Positions 57,926-64,000 of a DNA stretch of 64,000 nucleotides are shown in pieces. Made by a program: the position numbers and the translations under genes. Below the pieces are notes generated by a model. It made no database searches and had not been told where the DNA came from. It saw only the letters and a list, made by a program, of their open reading frames with translations. Positions within the stretch are counted from its first letter, which is position 1. Each line of letters opens with the position of its first letter. Source of the DNA: Burkholderia guangdongensis (lineage in GTDB: Bacteria; Pseudomonadota; Gammaproteobacteria; Burkholderiales; Burkholderiaceae). The stretch spans positions 1 through 64,000 of the forward strand of contig NZ_JACBNX010000017.1 of NCBI RefSeq assembly GCF_013403875.1. Direction: 5' to 3'.

Positions 57926-59335
57926 ATGAATCCCGACCAGCCATCCGGCGCGCAGCCGCGCGCATCCTCATCCCGCCCCAGAACTCTGCTCGTCAAGCAC
58001 GCGGACGTGCTCGTGACGATGGACGACGCGCGCCGCGAGCTGCGCGACGCGGGGCTCTACATCGAAGACAACCGGATCGTCGCGGTCGGCCCGACCGCCG
58101 AGCTGCCGCAGACGGCCGACGAGGTGCTCGACCTGCGCGGGCATCTGGTGATCCCGGGGCTCGTGAACACGCATCACCATATGTACCAGAGCCTGACGCG
58201 CGCGATTCCGGCCGCGCAGAACGCCGAGCTGTTCGGCTGGCTCACGAACCTGTATCGCCTGTGGGCGCACCTGACGCCCGAGATGATCGAGGTGTCGACG
58301 CTCACGGCGATGGCCGAGCTGCTGCAGTCCGGCTGCACGACGTCGAGCGACCATCTGTACCTGTATCCGAACGGCAGCCGGCTCGACGACAGCATCGCCG
58401 CCGCCGCGCGGATCGGCATGCGTTTTCACGCGAGCCGCGGCGCGATGAGCGTCGGGCAGAGCGACGGCGGGCTGCCGCCGGATTCGGTCGTCGAGCGGGA
58501 GCCGGCGATCCTGCGCGATGCGCAGCGGCTCATCGAGACCTATCACGACGACGGCCGCTACGCGATGCTGCGCGTCGTCGTCGCGCCGTGTTCGCCGTTC
58601 TCGGTGAGCCGGCAACTGATGCGCGACGCGGCCGAGCTCGCGCGCACGTACCGCGTGTCGCTGCACACGCACCTCGCGGAGAACGTGAACGACATTGCGT
58701 ACAGCCGCGAGAAGTTCGGGATGACGCCGGCCGAATACGCGGAGGATCTCGGCTGGGTCGGGCATGACGTCTGGCATGCGCACTGCGTGCAGCTCGACGA
58801 CCACGGGATCGGGCTGTTCGCACGCACGGGCACCGGCGTCGCGCATTGCCCGTGCTCGAACATGCGGCTCGCGTCGGGGATCGCGCCGGTGAAGAAGATG
58901 CGGCTCGCGGGCGTGCCGGTCGGGCTCGGCGTCGACGGCTGCGCATCGAACGACGGCGCGCAGATGGTCGCCGAGGTGCGGCAGGCGCTGCTGCTGCAGC
59001 GCGTCGGCTTCGGGCCGGACGCGATGACCGCGCGCGAAGCGCTCGAGATCGCGACGCTCGGCGGCGCGAAGGTGCTGAACCGCGACGACATCGGCGCGCT
59101 CGCACCGGGGATGGCCGCCGATTTCGCGGCGTTCGACCTGCGCCAGCCGCTGTTCGCGGGCGCGCTGCACGATCCGGTCGCGGCGCTCGTGTTCTGCGCG
59201 CCGTCGCAGGCCGCGTATACGGTGGTGAACGGGCGCGTCGTCGTGCGCGACGGGCACCTGACGACACTCGAGCTCCCGCCGGTGATCGAGCGCCACAACG
59301 CGCTCGCGAAGTCGCTCGTCGAAGCGGCGCGCTGA
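57926..59335 (+). CDS. 8-oxoguanine deaminase / guanine-type amidohydrolase
   Basis: A zinc amidohydrolase of 469 residues: GLVNTHHHMYQSLTRAIPAA (HxH metal site), SLHTHLAENVNDIAYSREKF (His and catalytic Glu), VWHAHCVQLDDHGI and GLGVDGCASNDGAQMVAEVR (catalytic Asp). The NTHHHMYQSLTR pattern and absence of guanine-deaminase marks favour 8-oxoguanine deaminase, which yields urate directly; guanine or another aminopurine cannot be excluded. Divergent from uraH-puuD, whose substrate it would supply. Confidence 0.85.
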   Translation: MNPDQPSGAQPRASSSRPRTLLVKHADVLVTMDDARRELRDAGLYIEDNRIVAVGPTAELPQTADEVLDLRGHLVIPGLVNTHHHMYQSLTRAIPAAQNAELFGWLTNLYRLWAHLTPEMIEVSTLTAMAELLQSGCTTSSDHLYLYPNGSRLDDSIAAAARIGMRFHASRGAMSVGQSDGGLPPDSVVEREPAILRDAQRLIETYHDDGRYAMLRVVVAPCSPFSVSRQLMRDAAELARTYRVSLHTHLAENVNDIAYSREKFGMTPAEYAEDLGWVGHDVWHAHCVQLDDHGIGLFARTGTGVAHCPCSNMRLASGIAPVKKMRLAGVPVGLGVDGCASNDGAQMVAEVRQALLLQRVGFGPDAMTAREALEIATLGGAKVLNRDDIGALAPGMAADFAAFDLRQPLFAGALHDPVAALVFCAPSQAAYTVVNGRVVVRDGHLTTLELPPVIERHNALAKSLVEAAR

Positions 59336-59357
59336 GCCGTGACTGCAGCGGCTCAGC

Positions 59358-59431
59358 GATCAGCGCTAGATCAGAGCCCGATCAGCGCAAGATCAGGGCT
59401 CGATCAGCGCAAGATCAGGGCTCGATCAGCG
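59358..59431. repeat. 22-bp tandem repeat spanning the LysR stop codon
   Basis: Units at 59358-59379 (GATCAGCGCTAGATCAGAGC plus CC), 59380-59401, 59402-59423 and a partial copy to 59431. The second and third are identical. The LysR gene (minus) stops inside the array at 59415, so the LIEP-stop end is repeated downstream. Confidence 0.88.
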
Positions 59432-60344
59432 TGCGGGTGGCCTCGGCGACGAGGCTGCGGAGCCACCGCACTTCGTCCGAGTAATGGCAGCGCTCGTGCC
59501 AGAGCTGGTAGTACTGCATCGGCGGAAAATCGAGCGGCGCGGGCACGACCGACAGCGGCAGGAACTTCGCGTAATGGTCGGCGAACAGCCGCGTCGTCGT
59601 GAAGATCAGGTCGGACTTCACGAGCACATACGGCGCGAGGTTGAAGTACGGCAGCGTGACGACGACGTGGCGCTTGAGCCGCTCGCGCGCGAGATGCACG
59701 TCGATCGCGCCGCGCTGGCCGACCGAATAGGGCGTCGGTGCGAGGTGCGGCGCGTTCAGATACTGATCGAGCGTGAGCCCGCCGCGCTTCGCGAACGGGT
59801 GCGTGTTGCTCATCAGGCAGACGATCTTGTCGACGAACAGGTTCGACAGGTGCAGCTGCTCGGGCGGCTCCGGCCAGTTGCCGACGACGATGTCGAGCTT
59901 GCCGTCCTCGAGCGCGAGCTCGTAATCGAACGCGGGGCCGAGCGAGTGGAACTCGAGCGTCGCATTCGGCGCGGCCTGCCGGAAGCGCTCGACGACGGTC
60001 GGCACGAACAGCACGTTCAGATAGTCGGGGCAGCCGATCCGGTAGCAGCGGATCGACGTTGCCGGATCGAAGTTGTGCTGCTGGAACTTGATGCGCTCGA
60101 TCTCGCGCAGCGCGTTCTGCACCGGCTCGAGCAGGCGCAGCCCGTATTCGGTCGGCACCATGCCGGACTTGCCGCGCACGAGCAGCGGATCGCCGGTGAT
60201 GTCGCGCAGGCGCCGCAGCGCGGCGCTGATCGCCGGCTGCGACTGGTTCAGTTTGACCGCTGCGCGCGTCACGCTTCGTTCCATCAGCAGCGTATGCAGC
60301 ACGCGCAGCAGGTAGGTGTCGATCGCCTCGCGTTGTTGACTCAT
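59415..60344 (-). CDS. LysR-family regulator of purine catabolism genes
   Basis: A 309-residue LysR protein: REAIDTYLLRVLHTLLMERS, VTRAAVKLNQSQPAISAALR and DPLLVRGKSGMVPTEYGL, with a complete effector domain (IRCYRIGCPDYLNVLFVPTV, VGNWPEPPEQLHLS). It is paralogous to the LysR at 41981-42928 over its whole length. It is convergent with the deaminase gene. Target genes are inferred from position only. Its 3' end lies within a 22-bp tandem repeat. Confidence 0.92.
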   Translation of the reverse strand: MSQQREAIDTYLLRVLHTLLMERSVTRAAVKLNQSQPAISAALRRLRDITGDPLLVRGKSGMVPTEYGLRLLEPVQNALREIERIKFQQHNFDPATSIRCYRIGCPDYLNVLFVPTVVERFRQAAPNATLEFHSLGPAFDYELALEDGKLDIVVGNWPEPPEQLHLSNLFVDKIVCLMSNTHPFAKRGGLTLDQYLNAPHLAPTPYSVGQRGAIDVHLARERLKRHVVVTLPYFNLAPYVLVKSDLIFTTTRLFADHYAKFLPLSVVPAPLDFPPMQYYQLWHERCHYSDEVRWLRSLVAEATRTLIEP

Positions 60345-60592
60345 GATTGCTCCGTTTTATATGTCCAGGCTGATCGATAGGCGGATGGGGTATATGACTT
60401 TTAATATGAACAGAAATGAGCGTCAAGTAAGGAATACGTCGAGACGGCCACGCGGGTGGCGAAAACGGGGGGTGTGAGCCGGCCCGCGTGCGTGCGGCAC
60501 GCGCACATCCGGGCGGACCGGCGGGGGTGAGGCGGAGTGAATCGGGGCAAATCCGGGCAAATCGGCGTGAAGCGGTGCAAATCGGGAATGCG

Positions 60593-60802
60593 TCAGTCGT
60601 CGATGCGCAGCCCGACCTTGATCGTCACCTGCCAGTGAATCACCTGGTCGCCCTCGATATGGCCGCGCGTCTCGGTGACCTGGAACCAATGCAGGTTGTG
60701 CAGCGTTCCGCCCGCTTTCGAGATCGCGTTGCGGATCGCGTCGTCGCTCGATTGCCTGGACGAGCCGGTCAGTTCGATCAGCTTGTAGACGTGGTCGCTC
60801 AT
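60593..60802 (-). CDS. Dodecin
   Basis: A 69-residue flavin-storage protein that forms a hollow dodecamer. [20 protein letters not shown], then [20 protein letters not shown] and [20 protein letters not shown] cover the whole beta-alpha-beta-beta fold. The flavin-stacking Trp is in NLHWFQV and the conserved Gln is in [15 protein letters not shown] lies before the start. Confidence 0.94.
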   Translation of the reverse strand: MSDHVYKLIELTGSSRQSSDDAIRNAISKAGGTLHNLHWFQVTETRGHIEGDQVIHWQVTIKVGLRIDD

Positions 60803-60920
60803 GATGTCCCCCTGGAGGTGTGGTGCGAGGTAAGGAAACGGGTGCGGAATGCGCCCGGCTTCTTTGAGTGATAGGTATGATGGGCGGCAAGTTCAACCCA
60901 TATCGAAGACGAGGTGCAAC

Positions 60921-61811
60921 GTGGAAGTCGGATTTTGCGGACCGGGACTGATGGGTGCGCCGATGATTCGGCATCTGCTGGCGGCGGGGCATGCGGTCAC
61001 CGTCTGGAACCGCACGCGCGAGAAGGCCGATGCGCTCGCGGCCGACGGCGCGAGCGTCGTCGACACGCCGCATGAACTCGCGGCGCGCGTCGACACCGTG
61101 ATGCTGTGCGTGCTCGACGCGCGCGCGGTCGGCGACGTCGTGTTCGGCACGAATGGCCTACTGAGCGGCAATGCGGCCGCGCGCCGCGTGCGGCGGATCG
61201 TCGATCACTCGAGCATTCCGCCCGGCGTCACGCGCGCGTACGCGGCGCGCGCGGCGGAACTGGGCGTCGGCTGGGTCGACGCGCCGGTGTCGGGCGGCGT
61301 GCCCGGCGCGCAGGCCGGCACGCTCGCGGTGATGGCGGGCGGCGGCGCGGCGGATCTCGATGCGGCACGGCCGCTGATCGACACGTACGCGGCGCGCATC
61401 ACGCACATGGGCGACGCGGGCGCGGGGCAGACCGCGAAACTGTGCAATCAGGCGATCGTCACCGCGACGGTCACCGCGATCGCGGAAGCGGTCGGGCTCG
61501 CGCAGGCGAGCGGGATCGACGCGGCGCGGCTCGCCGAAGCGCTGGCGGGCGGCTGGGCCGATTCGGTGCTGCTGCAGACGTTCGTGCCGCGGATGACGTC
61601 GGGCGGCCATCCGCCGATCGGCGCGCTGAGCACGTTTCAGAAGGACGTCGACGCGATCGCCGACGCGGCGCGCGAGACGGGCGCGGTCATGCCGGTGTCG
61701 GGCACGGTGCAGCAGGTGCTGCGGCTCGGCGCCGCGATGGGGCTCGCGAACGCGGATTTCGCGGCGTTCATCGATATCGTGCGGCCTTGTCCGGGCGAGC
61801 GGGCGGCGTAA
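60921..61811 (+). CDS. Beta-hydroxyacid dehydrogenase (HIBADH/GarR family)
   Basis: An NAD(P)-dependent dehydrogenase of 296 residues. The Rossmann motif is GFCGPGLMGAPMIRHLLAAG, the substrate motif DAPVSGGVPGAQAGTLAVMA, and the catalytic Lys lies in GAGQTAKLCNQAIVTATVTA. Candidates are 2-hydroxy-3-oxopropionate (tartronate semialdehyde) reductase or 3-hydroxyisobutyrate dehydrogenase. The former would handle glyoxylate carbon from the ureide pathway, but glyoxylate carboligase is not in the window. GTG 60921 behind GAGG gives the standard N terminus. Confidence 0.9.
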   Translation: MEVGFCGPGLMGAPMIRHLLAAGHAVTVWNRTREKADALAADGASVVDTPHELAARVDTVMLCVLDARAVGDVVFGTNGLLSGNAAARRVRRIVDHSSIPPGVTRAYAARAAELGVGWVDAPVSGGVPGAQAGTLAVMAGGGAADLDAARPLIDTYAARITHMGDAGAGQTAKLCNQAIVTATVTAIAEAVGLAQASGIDAARLAEALAGGWADSVLLQTFVPRMTSGGHPPIGALSTFQKDVDAIADAARETGAVMPVSGTVQQVLRLGAAMGLANADFAAFIDIVRPCPGERAA

Positions 61812-61841
61812 CTGGCGGGCGCCGTTCCGATATCCGAAATG

Positions 61842-61872
61842 ACAATGCCCGCGCGGTGAGCGCGGGCATTGT
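61842..61872. terminator. Hairpin between convergent genes
   Basis: Perfect 13-bp stem ACAATGCCCGCGC / GCGCGGGCATTGT (61842-61854, 61860-61872) with a GGTGA loop, between the dehydrogenase (+) and the unknown gene (-). Confidence 0.8.
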
Positions 61873-61888
61873 CGGCAACCGGCGGAAA

Positions 61889-62335
61889 TCAGCCGAGCGA
61901 GCGAGGCGTCGTGTCGCCGGCGTTCTGCCGGCCGAGCCCGCTGCGCAAGCCCGCTTTCACGCCCGCACCGAATTCGGGCAGGATTTTCGCGCGCGCGCGG
62001 CTCGCGAACACGAGAAAGCCGAAGCCGTTCGCCTCGTACCAGTAGCCGCCGTTCTCGAGCCCGTCGAGCGGCTGCTCGAGCGCGTTCGCGATCGACTCGA
62101 TGCAGCGCTTGCGCAGATCGGCGATCGCCGGATACGGCGGCTGCGCGCCGCGCACGCTGCAAAGAAGCACGTCCAGTCCGGGCAGCACGTGCGCATAGAG
62201 CACCGGTTCGTCCTGCGCGCGTGCGCGTGCGATCTTGGTGTCGAGCTGGGCGAACGGTTTCGAGTGGCACACGACCGCGAGGAATGATTCCTGACCATCT
62301 TGCGGTGCGCGTCGACGTTTTTTCGGGAAGGACAT
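61889..62335 (-). CDS. Hypothetical protein
   Basis: A 148-residue protein not recognised. It has a basic start (MSFPKKRRRAPQDGQESFLA), then LDTKIARARAQDEPVLYAHV, RGAQPPYPAIADLRKRCIES and a Gly/Phe-rich region ENGGYWYEANGFGFLVFASR. There is no signal or membrane segment. An alternative start at 62380 adds 15 hydrophobic residues (MRIPHFLQLFLRRVF) and has a better ribosome site (GGGAG), so the N terminus is open. It is convergent with the dehydrogenase. Confidence 0.65.
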   Translation of the reverse strand: MSFPKKRRRAPQDGQESFLAVVCHSKPFAQLDTKIARARAQDEPVLYAHVLPGLDVLLCSVRGAQPPYPAIADLRKRCIESIANALEQPLDGLENGGYWYEANGFGFLVFASRARAKILPEFGAGVKAGLRSGLGRQNAGDTTPRSLG

Positions 62336-62673
62336 AAACACTCGCCTCAAAAACAATTGCAAGAAATGCGGGATTCTCATGCGACCACTCCCGGCTATGT
62401 ACGCCGCATGTCGATCTTTTATAGCACACGAAATTGTGCCGCCCTTGCGAATCGACGATCGATACCTTCGCCGAACCGCGCGCCACCTGATCGACACCGT
62501 CGGCGCCCTGCGCCTGTACTGTCGGATAGTCTCCATCATAGACCCGCTTTCCCGGCGCGTGCATTCGCGTGTCATAAAAAAATCGGGACGCCATGGGCGT
62601 GCGGCGCACGCGCCGCGCACCAATGAAAAAGCCCGCACGCGGCGGGCTCGGCGGGGCGGCAGGACGTTGCCGG
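62336..62673. promoter_or_regulatory. Gap between mscL and the hypothetical gene
   Basis: 338 bases without a recognised gene. On the minus strand TATAAA (62418-62423) may be the -10 of the hypothetical gene. The inverted repeat GCACA-CGAAAT-TGTGC (62424-62439) lies directly upstream of it, in an operator position. Confidence 0.45.
62626..62648 (-). terminator. Intrinsic terminator of mscL
   Basis: Stem AGCCCGC / GCGGGCT (62630-62636 and 62642-62648) with a T run on the minus strand (A run 62626-62630), 25 bases after the mscL stop. Confidence 0.8.
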
Positions 62674-63114
62674 TCAGCGCTGCTTCAGCGAATCGCGAAT
62701 CTCGCGCAGCAGCATGACGTCTTCCGGCGTCGGAGCCGGCTCGGCCGGCGCGGCTTCGTCGGGCTTGCGCAGCTTGTTGATGAATTTCACCATCAGGAAA
62801 ATAATGAACGCGAGGATGATGAAGTTGATCAGCACCGTGATGAACGAGCCATAGCCGAACGCCGCGACGCCGGCCGCCTGCAGATCCTTGAACGAATCGG
62901 GGTTGCCCTTGAACGACGGCGGGATCGTGCCGAGCAGCACGAACTTGTTCGAGAAATCCAGGCCGCCCGTCACGACGCCGATGACCGGCATGATCAGGTC
63001 CTTCACGACCGAATCGACGATCTTCGAAAAAGCACCGCCGATGATCACGCCGACGGCGAGATCCATCACGTTGCCCTTGACCGCGAACTCCTTGAATTCC
63101 TTGATGATGCTCAT
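62674..63114 (-). CDS. mscL: Large-conductance mechanosensitive channel
   Basis: Homopentameric channel that releases solutes on hypo-osmotic shock. The 146 residues have the N-terminal amphipathic helix [22 protein letters not shown]1 ([20 protein letters not shown]), a periplasmic loop, TM2 ([20 protein letters not shown]) and the cytoplasmic helix after a Pro/Ala/Glu linker ([15 protein letters not shown]). AAGGAGA lies upstream of ATG 63114 on the minus strand. Confidence 0.97.
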   Translation of the reverse strand: MSIIKEFKEFAVKGNVMDLAVGVIIGGAFSKIVDSVVKDLIMPVIGVVTGGLDFSNKFVLLGTIPPSFKGNPDSFKDLQAAGVAAFGYGSFITVLINFIILAFIIFLMVKFINKLRKPDEAAPAEPAPTPEDVMLLREIRDSLKQR

Positions 63115-63286
63115 GTGCGGCTTTCTCCTTTCGGGAATGGGGAACGCGTGCCTGGCCCAAGCACGCTGATGGCCGCATGATAGCGAACGCACCCTTATAC
63201 CGAAAGTCCATCTTAACAATCTTGACAAATCGACAGGGCGACCGCGCGCAGGGTGCCGGCGCGCGGTCGTTCGCGTCAGCGGCGGA

Positions 63287-64000
63287 TCAGGAGTCGCTCC
63301 AGTTGCTGCTGTCGTCGTTGCTGCCGAGATCGACGCCGCCGCCGCTGTCGCTGTTGTTGCCGCTATCCCAGTTGTTGTCGCCGCCGCTGCCGAGGTCGAA
63401 GCCCGGGTCGCCGTTGTCGCGATCGCGCCGGCGGCGCTCGTCGTCGACGATCACGTCGCGCTCGACCACGCGCTCGCGTCCGCCCGACATCATCTCGCCG
63501 AGCATCACGCCGGTCAGCAACCCGCCGAGCCCGCCGCCGCCTGGCTGCTGCTGGATCACGACCGGCGGTTGCTGCGGCGGATACGGCGCATAGGGCTGGC
63601 CTTGCGCGCCGGCCAGGCGTTCGGCCTCCTGCGCGTACACGGAGCCGCCCGCGGGCGCGGCCGGCTGGGCGGCCGGGTCGGGGCGACCCTCGACGCGCGC
63701 CTTCACGCTCGCGAAGCGCTGCTCGAGTTCGTCGACGCGATAGGGCGGCACCGGGTTGGGCCCGTTCGACAGCGCCTCGACGAGTTCGCGCGCCTGCGTC
63801 TCGATCGTGTCGATCTCGCCCGTCAGCGCGGCCGCGCCCGGCGACGTCGACAAGCGCGCGTCGAGCTTCAGCGGACGGATTTCGTTCAGCACGTCGGTCG
63901 CGCGCTTCAGTTGCGTGCGGCGTTCGTCGTCCGCGCGCCGGTCGTCGGTCGAGCGCGCGCGCCGCAGCGTCCAGCGCAGCACGAGCGCGATCACGCCGAC
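63287..64000 (-). CDS. Glycine-rich envelope-type protein, 5' end beyond the window
   Basis: About 237 residues are visible; the frame stays open to the window edge ([17 protein letters not shown]), so the start is outside. A hydrophobic segment at the visible N terminus suggests a membrane anchor. A helical region with paired charges ([31 protein letters not shown]), a Pro/Gln-rich stretch ([17 protein letters not shown]), [13 protein letters not shown] and a C-terminal Asp/Ser/Asn/Gly-rich tail follow. Family not recognised. Confidence 0.7.
   Translation of the reverse strand, partial: VGVIALVLRWTLRRARSTDDRRADDERRTQLKRATDVLNEIRPLKLDARLSTSPGAAALTGEIDTIETQARELVEALSNGPNPVPPYRVDELEQRFASVKARVEGRPDPAAQPAAPAGGSVYAQEAERLAGAQGQPYAPYPPQQPPVVIQQQPGGGGLGGLLTGVMLGEMMSGGRERVVERDVIVDDERRRRDRDNGDPGFDLGSGGDNNWDSGNNSDSGGGVDLGSNDDSSNWSDS

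Noticed and set aside
57687-57929. 80-codon open frame overlapping the deaminase start by ATGA
   Set aside because: Overlap is suggestive, but the translation is Arg/Pro/Ala-rich with no recognisable features and could be chance in GC-rich DNA.

Overview
The window looks like chromosome 1 of a Burkholderia species, probably from the cepacia complex or a close relative. The backbone is very GC-rich with strong GCG (Ala) and CTC/CTG (Leu) codon use, and it carries the order bamA-skp-lpxD-fabZ-lpxA-lpxB-rnhB-rRNA methyltransferase, then ppsR/ppsA, nfeD/stomatin, smpB/ratA/rnfH and guaB-guaA. No rRNA, tRNA, CRISPR array or prophage was seen. The species call is inference from gene order and composition.

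Layout. (1) 1-19054, core: outer-membrane assembly and lipid A genes in one tight operon, then gluconeogenic PEP synthase with its divergent regulatory protein PpsR, membrane quality-control genes (nfeD, SPFH protein), trans-translation (smpB), a RatA-RnfH pair, a DMT exporter and GMP synthesis (guaB, membrane protein, guaA). (2) 19055-25695, a 6.6-kb low-GC integrated element at the 3' end of guaA. A second guaA-tail copy encoding TIEWE-stop lies at 25696-25714 (attR). The element has no recombinase. Both ends carry clustered TGACGGTATC repeats. Its cargo is a minus-strand operon (winged-helix protein, winged-helix/HEPN-like protein, frameshifted membrane coiled-coil protein, HsdR_N-type PD-(D/E)xK protein) and a hipBA-like toxin-antitoxin pair. 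The four-gene operon is the best candidate here for an undescribed defence system. (3) 25.7-34.8 kb, accessory metabolic genes: a LysR/aldo-keto reductase/carboxymuconolactone-decarboxylase/AroE-like cluster with two matching LysR boxes, then a LysR/MFS/deleted-dkgB cluster and an acnB aconitase whose codon use (GCC-rich) differs from the backbone. (4) 35.0-39.0 kb, surface and secreted proteins: an exported protein of unknown function, a YadA-like trimeric autotransporter and a lipoprotein. (5) 39.5-60.3 kb, a purine/ureide catabolic region with a few housekeeping genes embedded (DUF1992, tadA, LD-carboxypeptidase). (6) 60.6-64 kb: dodecin, a beta-hydroxyacid dehydrogenase, an unknown protein, mscL and a partial envelope-type gene.

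How the ureide genes fit together: an 8-oxoguanine/guanine-type deaminase can supply urate. PuuD (membrane urate oxidase with C-terminal cytochrome c) makes 5-hydroxyisourate, UraH hydrolyses it and UraD decarboxylates OHCU to allantoin. A hydantoin-racemase-family protein interconverts allantoin enantiomers, PuuE makes allantoate, Alc makes ureidoglycolate plus urea, and AllA makes glyoxylate plus urea. An NCS1 permease and a GntR/FCD regulator head the main operon (48.2-54.7 kb). A second, partial copy of the middle steps (an extra UraD, two extra UraH-like proteins of which one has a Tat-type signal, an MFS permease and a LysR regulator) sits at 41.3-45.6 kb and may serve another purine-derived substrate. 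Two LysR regulators in the region (41981-42928 and 59415-60344) are clear paralogues of each other.
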